DNA from: CALREJ01 sp035547395
Lineage (GTDB): Bacteria > Patescibacteriota > Gracilibacteria > Peribacterales > Peribacteraceae
Direction of reading: 5' to 3'
Assembly: GCA_035547395.1 (NCBI GenBank)
Contig: DASZVA010000003.1
Location: 1 to 64,000, forward strand
Length of the DNA: 64,000 nt
A program made the position numbers and the translations under genes. Positions 49,331-56,985 of the stretch are shown here, one piece after another (within the stretch, counting starts at the first letter, position 1; each line of letters starts with the position of its first letter). The notes below the pieces were generated by a model, which made no database searches, was not told the DNA's origin, and saw only the letters and a program-made list of their open reading frames with translations.

Positions 49331-50011
49331 TTACGGAACGGGAGTGAAGGTGACATGCAAACCGACGTTCATATCGTCGGCAAAGACATCCGCGAGATCG
49401 GAGCTGGGAATATTACTGATGACGATGTTGTCGGGAGCGACCGTCGTCTGCACGTGGAGCTTGGACACGAGCTGATAGTCCTTTGATCCGCCCTCGCGCA
49501 CAAAAATGCCGATGTTGCGGCCGACCGTCTGCTTGAAGAGATCCTGCATCTTCGCCTGGCCGTCCGGCGTGAGGAGAAGGGCCACTTCGCCCTTGCCGTC
49601 GGCGTCTTTGTGCGAGACGACGCCGGTCAGATCTTTCTCTGTGATTCCCGTCTTCCGGAAGCTGCCCTGGCCCTGGACCATGATGTCGGCCGTTTCGCCG
49701 GTACCCGTTTGCGCCATGACCTGCAACGAAAACGGAGCTGTCAGTTCCTTGGTCAGTTCATCCGCGGCGCCCTTGTCGGGAACGGTAATGGAGAGAGTGA
49801 ACGGCTTTTTGGATGTATCGATGGTATCGCTGATAATTTGCTCATTGAGATGCTCCAGTCTGCGTTCGGCGACGCGCTGGCTGGCAAATGCAAGGCTGTC
49901 TTGTACATTGGAATCCGTGACATTGAATGTCAGAGTGTAGCGAACGGTTGTCTGCGTGGAGCAACCTGCCAGGATGATTGCGGCCGAAAGCCCGAGTACA
50001 AGTCGTTTCAT
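49331..50011 (-). CDS. Lipoprotein resembling a SecD periplasmic (P1) domain
   Basis: Protein of 226 residues. Lipobox LAGC after a signal peptide. The mature part contains SecD-like pieces: QRVAERRLEHLNEQIIS near the N-terminus and VALLLTPDGQAKMQDLFKQT, GRNIGIFVREGG, as in the P1 head region, but no membrane helices of SecD. It ends 5 bp before secD, so the two are one operon. Likely an accessory of the translocase or a decayed duplicate. TACACT lies 11 nt before the ATG. Confidence 0.75.
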   Translation of the reverse strand: MKRLVLGLSAAIILAGCSTQTTVRYTLTFNVTDSNVQDSLAFASQRVAERRLEHLNEQIISDTIDTSKKPFTLSITVPDKGAADELTKELTAPFSLQVMAQTGTGETADIMVQGQGSFRKTGITEKDLTGVVSHKDADGKGEVALLLTPDGQAKMQDLFKQTVGRNIGIFVREGGSKDYQLVSKLHVQTTVAPDNIVISNIPSSDLADVFADDMNVGLHVTFTPVP

Positions 50012-50093
50012 AGGGTGGGAGGAGTGTAGGGGAGACCTCCATTCCATGCAATTTAAACATGAAAACCGCCGATGAGGCTAGGGGCACGGTCGG

Positions 50094-50200
50094 ATGTTTG
50101 TTTATTGGTTTACTGGTTTACTGGTTTCTTTGTTCATTCCTTTCTTATTCACGAATCAACGAATCAACTAATAAACGAATCAACAAATAAACCAATAAAT
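50094..50200. repeat. Palindromic word array (GTTTACTG / CGAATCAA type)
   Basis: Left GTTTATTGGTTTACTGGTTT; right ACGAATCAACGAATCAACTA, ATCAACAAATAAACCAATAA. The arms are inverted. One of the longest arrays. Lies between two minus-strand genes. Confidence 0.75.
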
Positions 50201-50208
50201 TTGCCCTG

Positions 50209-51177
50209 TTATGCCGATTGCTGTGCCTGGAGCACCGTCCCCGCCCGGATCATTTTGCCCGTCAGATCGATTCCTTTCAGATGACAGTCGTTGTCGATGA
50301 CGCACTGGTCCAGCACGCAATCCTCAATCACGCAGTGTTCAAAAACGACCGTATCCTTTAATGCACTCTGCCGGACAGTCGTGTCTTTCCCGATCACGAC
50401 ACTCCCTTCCCTGCGCCTCTTCGATTCCTCATCAATCGATTCCGGACTGAGCGCATGCAAAGCATTTCCGACGAGTGCTTTGGTTGCATCGAGGTATGCT
50501 TCAAATGATCCCACGTCGAACCACGGATCAGTGAACGTGAAGCAGCGGATCTTTTTGCGGCGTCTCAGCAATTCCTCAAAGATGCCGCCGACGTTATCCG
50601 GATGTTCCTTTGCGTACATGACGAGTATATCCAGATCCGATGCCGGAATGACCGTGCAGCCGGTGCTCACGAGCGTGCTTTTCGGGTGCGGCGGCTTTTC
50701 CTCAAATCCCGTGACCGCGCCGTCGACGGCAATCACGGTGCCGAAGCTCTTCGCTTTCTCCGACGATCCGATGTCATATGCCGCGATGAGCGCGCTTCCT
50801 TCTTTGTGGTGCTTCAAAAAATCCTCGAAGCGGAAACCGAAGTAGTTGTCGCCGGTGAGAAGCAGTACGTCGTCCGCAATCTTCTCTTCCTCAATCCACT
50901 GCCGCACCGCACCGAGCGCACCGAGCTTTTCATCGTCTTTGCGCGTCTCTTCAATCCGGATCTCGATATCCTTCCGCGTTTGCTCCGCCGCCCAATCGCA
51001 AAAACTCTTCTCGAACACCGCATTCGTACTGACCGTGATCGCGATATCGGCTGGAATTTTCTCCACGATGTGCGTCAGCATCGGTTTGCCCGCGAGCGGC
51101 AGAAGCGGTTTGGCGCGCGATTCGGTGAGCGGCCACAGGCGCGTGGCAAAGCCGCCGGCGAGGATGAAGGCATGCAC
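50209..51177 (-). CDS. Sugar-phosphate nucleotidyltransferase
   Basis: Protein of 322 residues, GTG start. The nucleotide-binding motif is AFILAGGFATRLWPLTESRAKPLLPL. DNYFGFRFEDF is the metal/sugar region, and GFEEKPPHPKS and STGCTVIP follow. The C-terminus (VVIGKDTTVRQSALKDTVVF, VIEDCVLDQCVID) is a left-handed beta-helix. It activates a hexose-1-phosphate for envelope glycans; the base (G, T or U) is uncertain. TACACT lies 6 nt before the GTG. Confidence 0.88.
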   Translation of the reverse strand: MHAFILAGGFATRLWPLTESRAKPLLPLAGKPMLTHIVEKIPADIAITVSTNAVFEKSFCDWAAEQTRKDIEIRIEETRKDDEKLGALGAVRQWIEEEKIADDVLLLTGDNYFGFRFEDFLKHHKEGSALIAAYDIGSSEKAKSFGTVIAVDGAVTGFEEKPPHPKSTLVSTGCTVIPASDLDILVMYAKEHPDNVGGIFEELLRRRKKIRCFTFTDPWFDVGSFEAYLDATKALVGNALHALSPESIDEESKRRREGSVVIGKDTTVRQSALKDTVVFEHCVIEDCVLDQCVIDNDCHLKGIDLTGKMIRAGTVLQAQQSA

Positions 51178-51184
51178 ATGGAAA

Positions 51185-51303
51185 GTGTAGGGCTAGGGCA
51201 AGGGCTAGGGCTAGGGAAAAAGATTCAGAAGAATCAGAGGGGTTGATGATATTTCTTCTGATTCCTCTGAGTCTTCTGAATCCTCTGGATCCTCTGCGTC
51301 CTC
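51185..51303. repeat. Two adjacent word arrays (CTAGGG, then palindromic GAATCAGAG)
   Basis: First block TAGGGCTAGGGCAAGGGCTA (51189-51220) abuts the -10 of the nucleotidyltransferase. Second block: left AGATTCAGAAGAATCAGAGG, right CTTCTGATTCCTCTGAGTC, TTCTGAATCCTCTGGATCC. The second block reaches the stop of the next gene. Confidence 0.75.
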
Positions 51304-52105
51304 AGGCAAAAAACTTCTGCTTGAACGTTGCTTTGGGATGTACCACCGTCACGGGCCGTCCCTCGAGCGATTCGATGTGTTCATCCCGCTCCACCATGCC
51401 GAGCACGGACGGCAGCAGCATGTAGGTGATGTTGTGCTGCCGGCAGGCGCTCACCAGGTTGATCGACTGTTCCAGATCACTGCACTGGATCAGATGCGTA
51501 ATGCGGTATGTTTCGATCGTCTCTTCCAGCTTGTTGAGTTTGCCGAGGACCGGCACGCCCTCCACCGTCTTTTCATGCGTGCCGCGGTTTTCCAGAATCG
51601 CGACCGGGAGCAGCGCGCTCTTCCTTTGTTGTAAATGTTTGATGAGCGACTGCGTCTCGCGGTTGAGACCGATCAGCAGAGTGGGGAACGCCGGAGGATT
51701 TTTCCGGAGCATCGCGCGCTTGAATGCGTCGAACGCGACATGCCAGATCCAGGTGAGACCGGCTTGAAGGACGAAGGAATAGAGGAGCAGCCCCCGGCTG
51801 AAGAATTGCTTGTACTCGAAGTAGTAGACCAGCGTGAAGAGCGCGAGACCGACGGCTGAGCTGTAGGCGATGAACGCGCCGTTGCGCAGACCCGTCTGCC
51901 GGTGCGTGAGGAAGAACGTGCGCGTGCTGGCCAGTACCAACACCCATAGCGGCGCGACTTCGGCGGCGATCAGAATGTAATGCCCGAAGGGAAAATCCGA
52001 GGACAGGATGAATCCGACGCGCAAAAAATAGGCGAGCGCATAGCTGAGTACAAAGAGCAGCATGTCCGATATCACCCACGCCGTCAGAAGAATGCGATAG
52101 CGCAT
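51302..52105 (-). CDS. Polyprenyl glycosylphosphotransferase-like protein lacking its catalytic domain
   Basis: Protein of 267 residues. Four to five N-terminal membrane helices (VISDMLLFVLSYALAYFLRV and others) and a CoA-binding_3/nucleotide-fold domain (PTLLIGLNRETQSLIKHLQQ, VPVLGKLNKLEETIETYRI). In full-length WbaP/ExoY-like enzymes this is followed by the bacterial sugar transferase domain, which is missing; the protein stops after VTVVHPKATFKQKFFA. It may be a regulatory stub or one half of a split enzyme. TACACT lies 6 nt before the ATG. Confidence 0.78.
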   Translation of the reverse strand: MRYRILLTAWVISDMLLFVLSYALAYFLRVGFILSSDFPFGHYILIAAEVAPLWVLVLASTRTFFLTHRQTGLRNGAFIAYSSAVGLALFTLVYYFEYKQFFSRGLLLYSFVLQAGLTWIWHVAFDAFKRAMLRKNPPAFPTLLIGLNRETQSLIKHLQQRKSALLPVAILENRGTHEKTVEGVPVLGKLNKLEETIETYRITHLIQCSDLEQSINLVSACRQHNITYMLLPSVLGMVERDEHIESLEGRPVTVVHPKATFKQKFFA

Positions 52106-52111
52106 GGGAGG

Positions 52112-52145
52112 AGTGTAGGGCGAGGGCTAGGGCGACGGCTAGGGG
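52112..52145. repeat. CTAGGG-type word array upstream of 52105 gene
   Basis: GTAGGGCGAGGGCTAGGGCG, ACGGCTAGGGGG. On the minus strand the array runs into CCCTACACT, the -10 of the gene. Confidence 0.6.
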
Positions 52146-52157
52146 GAAATAGAAATG

Positions 52158-52222
52158 ACAGCGCGGCCATTCCTGGCCGCAGATCGCAAATGTCCTTCGT
52201 CTATGCGCCCAAGAATGGGCGC
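52158..52222. other. Two short hairpins
   Basis: GCGGCCA-TTCC-TGGCCGC at about 52158-52175 and GCGCCCA-AGAA-TGGGCGC at about 52205-52222. Both lie in the gap past the stop of the minus-strand zincin gene; neither has a U-tract. Confidence 0.45.
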
Positions 52223-52224
52223 TC

Positions 52225-53130
52225 TTAGTTGAGGGATATCGGACTCCACACATACGCGAGCTTCGTCGCATCCCATGGGACTGTGCCGGTCCACTGCTCC
52301 GTTCCCGTGCCGAGCAGGTTTGCCGGCAGCGGCAGATTGGCTTCCATCCACTGCAATTTGGCGGCGATGATCGGATCAGATTTTGCACGGGTTTCCATCC
52401 AAGGTCGCTCGAGCACGTAGCCCGTGAAAGTCTCGGCGAAATCCTCGAAGCAATTGGTCTGCGCATATCCGCTCACAAAATCTTTCTTGGTCAGACCCGC
52501 TTTCATCACGTTCGGCGTCGACCAGGAGATCGAAAAGAAGGCTGCCGCGGGGGAATCCTTCGCGAAGACGTCGTTGCCGTCCGTGAAATTGCTGGCGCCG
52601 CTCGTGATATCGCCGAGCAGGTTTCCGTGAATCACATGTCCGCATTCGTGCACCATGAGTCCGACGAATTCATTGCCCACGGCATGGCCGTCAATAATGA
52701 TCGTGGTTTTGCCGCCGAGCCCGCGCTGCGTCGCGCCCTGATAGAGAACGTAGAAGTTCTTGAGATTATCGCGGCAGAGAGAGGGGAGGCGCTCGAGAAC
52801 GTCGTTGGCGAGTGTTTGCTGATCCGGATGAATGTCCGCCTGTGCAACGATCGGCAGAAGCGCGGTGGATCCTTCGGATGACTGGATCGTCGGCACGGTC
52901 ACCGCTGCCGCAACGAGCGTCGGCGCAGACGGATTCTGATGCCGGAGAGACGACAAAATCGGTCGAATCTGCAATGGCAAATGGCTCACGGAAGCCATCC
53001 AAACAGTCCGATACATCGTTATTTTGCTTGCGGTGCCATACCCCTCTGCTACACTGGCGCCAACAACGACAGTCGCGGTCACAGCAACGAGTAGAGAGAC
53101 GGAGGCTTTGACGACTGCGTGTGAACGCAT
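52225..53130 (-). CDS. Exported zinc metallopeptidase-like protein
   Basis: Protein of 301 residues. N-terminal signal-like segment (VKASVSLLVAVTATVVVGAS). The zincin helix is LMVHECGHVIHGNLLGD (HExxH). A glutamate-bearing helix downstream, CFEDFAETFTGYVLE, would give the third ligand, so a gluzincin-like site is likely. Probably acts outside the membrane on proteins or cell wall. The family is not recognised by name. Divergent from rlmD with 45 bp between starts. Confidence 0.78.
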   Translation of the reverse strand: MRSHAVVKASVSLLVAVTATVVVGASVAEGYGTASKITMYRTVWMASVSHLPLQIRPILSSLRHQNPSAPTLVAAAVTVPTIQSSEGSTALLPIVAQADIHPDQQTLANDVLERLPSLCRDNLKNFYVLYQGATQRGLGGKTTIIIDGHAVGNEFVGLMVHECGHVIHGNLLGDITSGASNFTDGNDVFAKDSPAAAFFSISWSTPNVMKAGLTKKDFVSGYAQTNCFEDFAETFTGYVLERPWMETRAKSDPIIAAKLQWMEANLPLPANLLGTGTEQWTGTVPWDATKLAYVWSPISLN

Positions 53131-53175
53131 AGACAGAAAGAAAAAAGGAAGTATTTATATAATAATATTCGTACG

Positions 53176-54627
53176 ATGTCAATATCCTCAGAAACGCCTG
53201 TCCGTAGCGGACAGACCTATACCGTCACCATCGAAAAAGTGACCCACGGGGGCTCTGGACTGGCACATATCGACGGTTTCTCCGTCTTTGTCGCCGGGAC
53301 GATTCCCGGCCAGCAGGTCGAAATCGTCATCACCAAGACCGCCCCGCGCTTCGCCGAAGCGAAGGTTAAGAAGGTCCTGCGTAAGGCAAAGGACGAAATC
53401 ATGCCCCGCTGCCAGCATTTCCACGATTGCGGCGGCTGTACGTGGCAGAACCTGCCCTATGACCGCCAGCTCTCCTATAAAGAAGACATCGTCCGCGAAA
53501 CACTCGAACATCTGACCCCTGCCGATGAAGCGGTCCGCAAACAGCTGCCCGGCCGCGTGCTCAAGATCATGCCGAGCCCGCAGGTCTTCCATTACCGTAA
53601 CAAACTCGAGATGAGCTTCGGATTCGGCTCGATGCGGGTGGAGGAGAAAAACGGCAAGAAAATCTACTTCGATGAAAACCCGACGATCGGATTTCATCAG
53701 CCCGAGCAATGGTCGACGGTGCTCCCCATTGTCGAATGCCATCTCTATGACGAGCAGATCGGATCGCTTCTGTCCGACGTGCGCCGCTTCATGCAGGACA
53801 CAAAACTCCCCGTACATAATCCGAAGACCCACAAGGGATTGCTCCGCACGCTGCTGCTTCGCCGCGGCATTCACACCAATGAGTACATGATCGCGTTCGT
53901 CGTGAACGCGAAGAAGAAAGAACTCGAGCCGCTCTTCCAGTACTTCATGCGCTTCGCAGGGCGGCCGGGATTGGCGTCGCTGCTTGTGATCGAGAACACC
54001 GGTCTCAACGACAAGCCCGAGCAGCCGGTCATCCACACCCTCGTGGGGAAACCCTCGATCCGCGAGCGCCTCTTTGACCTTGAATTCGACATCTCGCCGT
54101 TCTCGTTCTTTCAGACGAACACGCTGGGAGCCGAAAAGCTCTACCAGGCGATTTCTGTCGGAGCGGATTTAAATCCGCGCGATACCGTGCTCGACGCGTA
54201 CTGCGGCATGGGCACGATCGGCCAATATCTTGCACGCTTCTGCCAGAAGGTCGTCGGCATCGAGAGCCATCCGTCCGCAATCGAAGACGCGCTGAAATCC
54301 AGCGGCAAGAACCGCATCGGCAACATCAGTTTTTACAAAGGCAGAGCGGAGCAGATCCTGAAGGATCAGCTGAAGCCCGGCGGCAAGTACAGCTTCGATG
54401 TGGTCGTCGTGGATCCGCCGCGGGCCGGCATGCATCCGCATGCGCTGGAGTCGATCATCGGCCACAGTCCCAAGAAGATCGTGTACGTCAGCTGCAACAC
54501 GGCGACCTTCGCGCGCGATCTCGGAGAACTGCTCAAGGCCGGCTACGAACTGCGCACCGTGCAGCCTGTCGACATGTTCCCGCACACCGCGCACATCGAG
54601 ACGGTTTCTGTTTTGCAAAAAAGATAA
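53176..54627 (+). CDS. rlmD: 23S rRNA (uracil-C5)-methyltransferase, RlmD/RumA family
   Basis: Protein of 483 residues. N-terminal TRAM domain (residues about 10-70, VTIEKVTHGGSGLAHIDGF). Iron-sulfur cysteines in CQHFHDCGGCTWQ. SAM-binding VLDAYCGMGTIGQYLA, the VVVDPPRAGMHP motif, and the catalytic cysteine in VYVSCNTATFARDL. It could be RlmD, RlmCD or TrmA-like; the Fe-S cluster and TRAM favour the RumA group. TAATAT lies 7 nt before the ATG. Confidence 0.92.
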   Translation: MSISSETPVRSGQTYTVTIEKVTHGGSGLAHIDGFSVFVAGTIPGQQVEIVITKTAPRFAEAKVKKVLRKAKDEIMPRCQHFHDCGGCTWQNLPYDRQLSYKEDIVRETLEHLTPADEAVRKQLPGRVLKIMPSPQVFHYRNKLEMSFGFGSMRVEEKNGKKIYFDENPTIGFHQPEQWSTVLPIVECHLYDEQIGSLLSDVRRFMQDTKLPVHNPKTHKGLLRTLLLRRGIHTNEYMIAFVVNAKKKELEPLFQYFMRFAGRPGLASLLVIENTGLNDKPEQPVIHTLVGKPSIRERLFDLEFDISPFSFFQTNTLGAEKLYQAISVGADLNPRDTVLDAYCGMGTIGQYLARFCQKVVGIESHPSAIEDALKSSGKNRIGNISFYKGRAEQILKDQLKPGGKYSFDVVVVDPPRAGMHPHALESIIGHSPKKIVYVSCNTATFARDLGELLKAGYELRTVQPVDMFPHTAHIETVSVLQKR

Positions 54628-54638
54628 ATGAGCCAAGC

Positions 54639-54747
54639 GTGTCATGGTGAGGTGCGATCCCGCGAAGCGGGAGAGCCACGAACCATGACATTCTTTTATG
54701 GGTCGCACTTCGTGGGTCCGTTTCACGGAGCACCTCAGTGTGACACT
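54639..54747. repeat. Interspersed palindromic element, copy 3
   Basis: Starts GTGTCATGGTGAGGTGC, contains GAGAGCCACGAACCATGACA and GTCGCACTTCGTGGG, ends GCACCTCAGTGTGACAC. The flanks share AAGC before and TTTTAAAAA after with copy 1, so the unit is longer than its inverted ends. Confidence 0.85.
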
Positions 54748-54749
54748 TT

Positions 54750-54778
54750 TAAAAAGGACGCAGGGGCGCTGCGTCCTC
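54750..54778 (-). terminator. Terminator of the 54793 gene
   Basis: GGACGCAG-GGGCG-CTGCGTCC hairpin followed on the minus strand by TTTTTA, 16 nt past the stop. Confidence 0.85.
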
Positions 54779-54792
54779 CGGATTGATACTTC

Positions 54793-55119
54793 TTACAGCG
54801 ACGAACTGAAGAAGTTGATCGTGCAGCGGATCGAGAACGGATTGTAGGTGATCACGCAGTTGATGCTGATGTCCAGGTTCGATGCGCCCGACGTTCCGTG
54901 CAGCACCATGATGTGCGGATTATTCACGAGCACGTTCCATTTGAGGTTTGCACCTCCAAGTGCGCTCTGGATGCGCTGTTCAATCTGCGCCGCGCTTGGC
55001 TGCGTGGTACCGCCCGTTGCGCCCTGTACCGGTGCCGCGCCCGCCGCAATCGGCATGGCAGCCATTGCGAGGCTGGCGAGAGTCGCCGCGACCGCGCGGC
55101 TGAGTCGGAGATAGGCCAT
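54793..55119 (-). CDS. Hypothetical exported protein, 108 residues
   Basis: Unrecognised. Signal peptide (ATLASLAMAAMPIAAGAAPV) with an AGA-A cleavage-like site. The mature part is about 80 residues with a helix (SAAQIEQRIQSALGG) and beta strands (KWNVLVNNPHIMVLHG), loosely BON-like. Two cysteines (INCVITY, IRCTINF) may form a disulfide. Start at MAYLRLS; the longer frame upstream lacks coding character. A good terminator follows. Confidence 0.7.
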   Translation of the reverse strand: MAYLRLSRAVAATLASLAMAAMPIAAGAAPVQGATGGTTQPSAAQIEQRIQSALGGANLKWNVLVNNPHIMVLHGTSGASNLDISINCVITYNPFSIRCTINFFSSSL

Positions 55120-55194
55120 AGTAAAGAAAGAGAAGGATGTAAAAAATAGTTGACGTACTCCTTCTCCGTTTCTGGCACAATACAGCGTCATTTC

Positions 55195-55656
55195 ATGCAG
55201 AAAATCACCCTCGTCAGTATCGGCCACCCGAAGGAAAGCTGGGCGCGCGACGCGTCCGCGTTTTATGCTGAACGGCTGAAGCATGCGATTAAGTTCGAGG
55301 TGATGGATCTGCCGGCAAGCCGCGAGACGGATCCCGTCCGGCAGATGGAAGACGAGTCGCGCAGGCTGCTCAAATTCGTCGCGGACCTCGACAGCGACGT
55401 GTGGGTACTCGATGAGCGCGGCTCCGCGATGAGCTCACCCGCCTTCGCAAAGGTGGTGGCGCAGGCGCGCGACGCGGGTCGTCCGATGATCTTTCTACTC
55501 GGCGGATCGTACGGGCTGAATGATGCGGTTCGTTCCGCAGGAAGAATCCTGCGGCTGAGCGACATGGTCCTGCCACACGAACTCTGCAGGGTTGTCTTCC
55601 TCGAACAGCTGTATCGCGCGCTCGAGATCAACAGGGGGAGCGGATACCATCATTGA
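55195..55656 (+). CDS. rlmH: 23S rRNA (pseudouridine1915-N3)-methyltransferase
   Basis: SPOUT methyltransferase acting on assembled 70S ribosomes. Protein of 153 residues with the family blocks WVLDERGSAMSSPAFA, FLLGGSYGLNDAVRS and the C-terminal LCRVVFLEQLYRALEINRGS, GYHH. Full length. It is divergent from the 54793 gene. Confidence 0.95.
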   Translation: MQKITLVSIGHPKESWARDASAFYAERLKHAIKFEVMDLPASRETDPVRQMEDESRRLLKFVADLDSDVWVLDERGSAMSSPAFAKVVAQARDAGRPMIFLLGGSYGLNDAVRSAGRILRLSDMVLPHELCRVVFLEQLYRALEINRGSGYHH

Positions 55657-55660
55657 AAAC

Positions 55661-55722
55661 GTCATGGTGAGCGTAGCCGACCACACCCTTCGTGGCTCCT
55701 TCGGAGCACCTCAGGGTGACAC
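55661..55722. repeat. Interspersed palindromic element, copy 4 (shortened)
   Basis: GTCATGGTGAG at one end, CTTCGTGGCTCCTTCGGAGC, ACCTCAGGGTGACAC at the other. The GAACCATGA block is missing, as if internally deleted. Confidence 0.75.
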
Positions 55723-55735
55723 GATTTTTGCAAAT

Positions 55736-55781
55736 GTGTCATGGTGAGGCGCCCCGCATGTGCGGGGCCACGAACCATCGC
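55736..55781. repeat. Interspersed palindromic element, copy 5 (half)
   Basis: GTGTCATGGTGAGGCGCCCC then GGGGCCACGAACCATCGC. Only the left half is present; it follows copy 4 after 13 bp. Confidence 0.7.
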
Positions 55782-55788
55782 ATTTGCG

Positions 55789-56043
55789 TCATTTCTTTGC
55801 CCGACGCTCCTTCATCTTCGCGAGCGTCTTCTCCAGATACTGCACATACCCTTCCGGGCTCATCCATCCGTCAGGGCAATCGACTTTTTTCAGATCCGAT
55901 TCGGGATACATCAGAAAATGATGCGTGTTGCTGGTGAGCCGCCGCACACGGACCCTCACTCCCTTGTCCGTCACCTCGCGCACGCGGCCGATCCGTCCGT
56001 CCGGAATTTTCACGCAGTCGCCGAGTGCAAGATGTGATGCCAT
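55789..56043 (-). CDS. Hypothetical KOW/SH3-like protein, 84 residues
   Basis: The first 45 residues (LGDCVKIPDGRIGRVREVTD, GVRVRVRRL) have the beta-barrel rhythm of KOW or SH3-like domains. The basic C-terminal helix (YVQYLEKTLAKMKERRAKK) suggests RNA or DNA contact. Not recognised by name. The 56044-56295 gap upstream holds an imperfect direct repeat TTTGCGTGACATTGCGTG and a CCGGGGGAGG hairpin but no gene. Confidence 0.6.
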   Translation of the reverse strand: MASHLALGDCVKIPDGRIGRVREVTDKGVRVRVRRLTSNTHHFLMYPESDLKKVDCPDGWMSPEGYVQYLEKTLAKMKERRAKK

Positions 56044-56295
56044 AACAATCGCTTATTGTCGCGCTTCGCGTCTTCTCCGTCAAAAAAACAGTCAAAGAAA
56101 AATTCTCAGGGAAAATACCGTGTTTTGACATTTGCGTGACATTGCGTGCGTAAGCTGTGCACTGTCTTCGGATGACAAATCCAAGACTCCACAACAGAAA
56201 CCGAAAGCCATAGGAGAACAACCGGGGGAGGGGGGAAGGGCTCCTCTCCCGGTAACACCGTATCTCCCCCCATTGTCTGCTACACTTTCCACATC

Positions 56296-56985
56296 ATGCG
56301 CATCCTGGTTGTTGAAGACGAACACGGCATCGCCGACAATATCGCCGAATACTTGCGGCAGTATTCGTTCGCGGTCGACGTCGCGTACGACGGCAATGAC
56401 GGACTCCATTTGGCGAAGGCCAACACCTACGACATCGCGCTGCTCGACTGGATGCTTCCCGGCATCGACGGACTTGAGCTCTGCAAACTGCTGCGCAAGG
56501 ATTTCCCGTCGCTTGGCATCATCATGCTCACCGCCAAGGACGCGGTCGACGATCGCGTGAGCGGGCTCGATACCGGCGCCGACGATTACATCGTCAAACC
56601 CTTCGCGCTCAAAGAACTGATGGCGCGCATTCAGTCGCTGCTTCGCCGCAGTTACCGCAATCAGCCCGAGGGCAACGTCCTCACGGTCGGCGATCTCACG
56701 CTCGATCTCTCTACCCAGCAGGCCACGCGCGGCGGACAGACGATCAAGCTCACCCGCAAACTCTTTCAGATTCTGGAACTTCTCATGCGCAATAAAGACC
56801 GCGTGGTATCCAAGGCCGAGATTGAAGCGCACATCTGGGATGCATCCGCAGAACTCTGGAGCGACGTCGTGAGGTCTCACATGCAGAAGCTGCGCGAGAA
56901 AGTCGACAAGGATTTCCCCAAGAAACTGATTCAGACCGTGCACGGCACCGGCTACCGGATCACGGATACCGACGATGTTTCGTAA
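56296..56985 (+). CDS. OmpR-family response regulator
   Basis: Protein of 229 residues. Receiver domain with acidic pocket EDE (7-9), phospho-acceptor Asp51 (LLDWMLPG), Thr79 and Lys101 (DDYIVKPF). C-terminal winged helix of the OmpR/PhoB type (KLTRKLFQILELLMRNKDRV, VHGTGYRI). Overlaps the kinase gene by 11 bp. TACACT with an extended TG lies 9 nt before the ATG. The target genes are unknown. Confidence 0.95.
   Translation: MRILVVEDEHGIADNIAEYLRQYSFAVDVAYDGNDGLHLAKANTYDIALLDWMLPGIDGLELCKLLRKDFPSLGIIMLTAKDAVDDRVSGLDTGADDYIVKPFALKELMARIQSLLRRSYRNQPEGNVLTVGDLTLDLSTQQATRGGQTIKLTRKLFQILELLMRNKDRVVSKAEIEAHIWDASAELWSDVVRSHMQKLREKVDKDFPKKLIQTVHGTGYRITDTDDVS

Noticed and set aside
8965..55781. Interspersed element as an insertion sequence
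   Set aside because: No transposase frame fits in 45-110 bp; at most a non-autonomous element.
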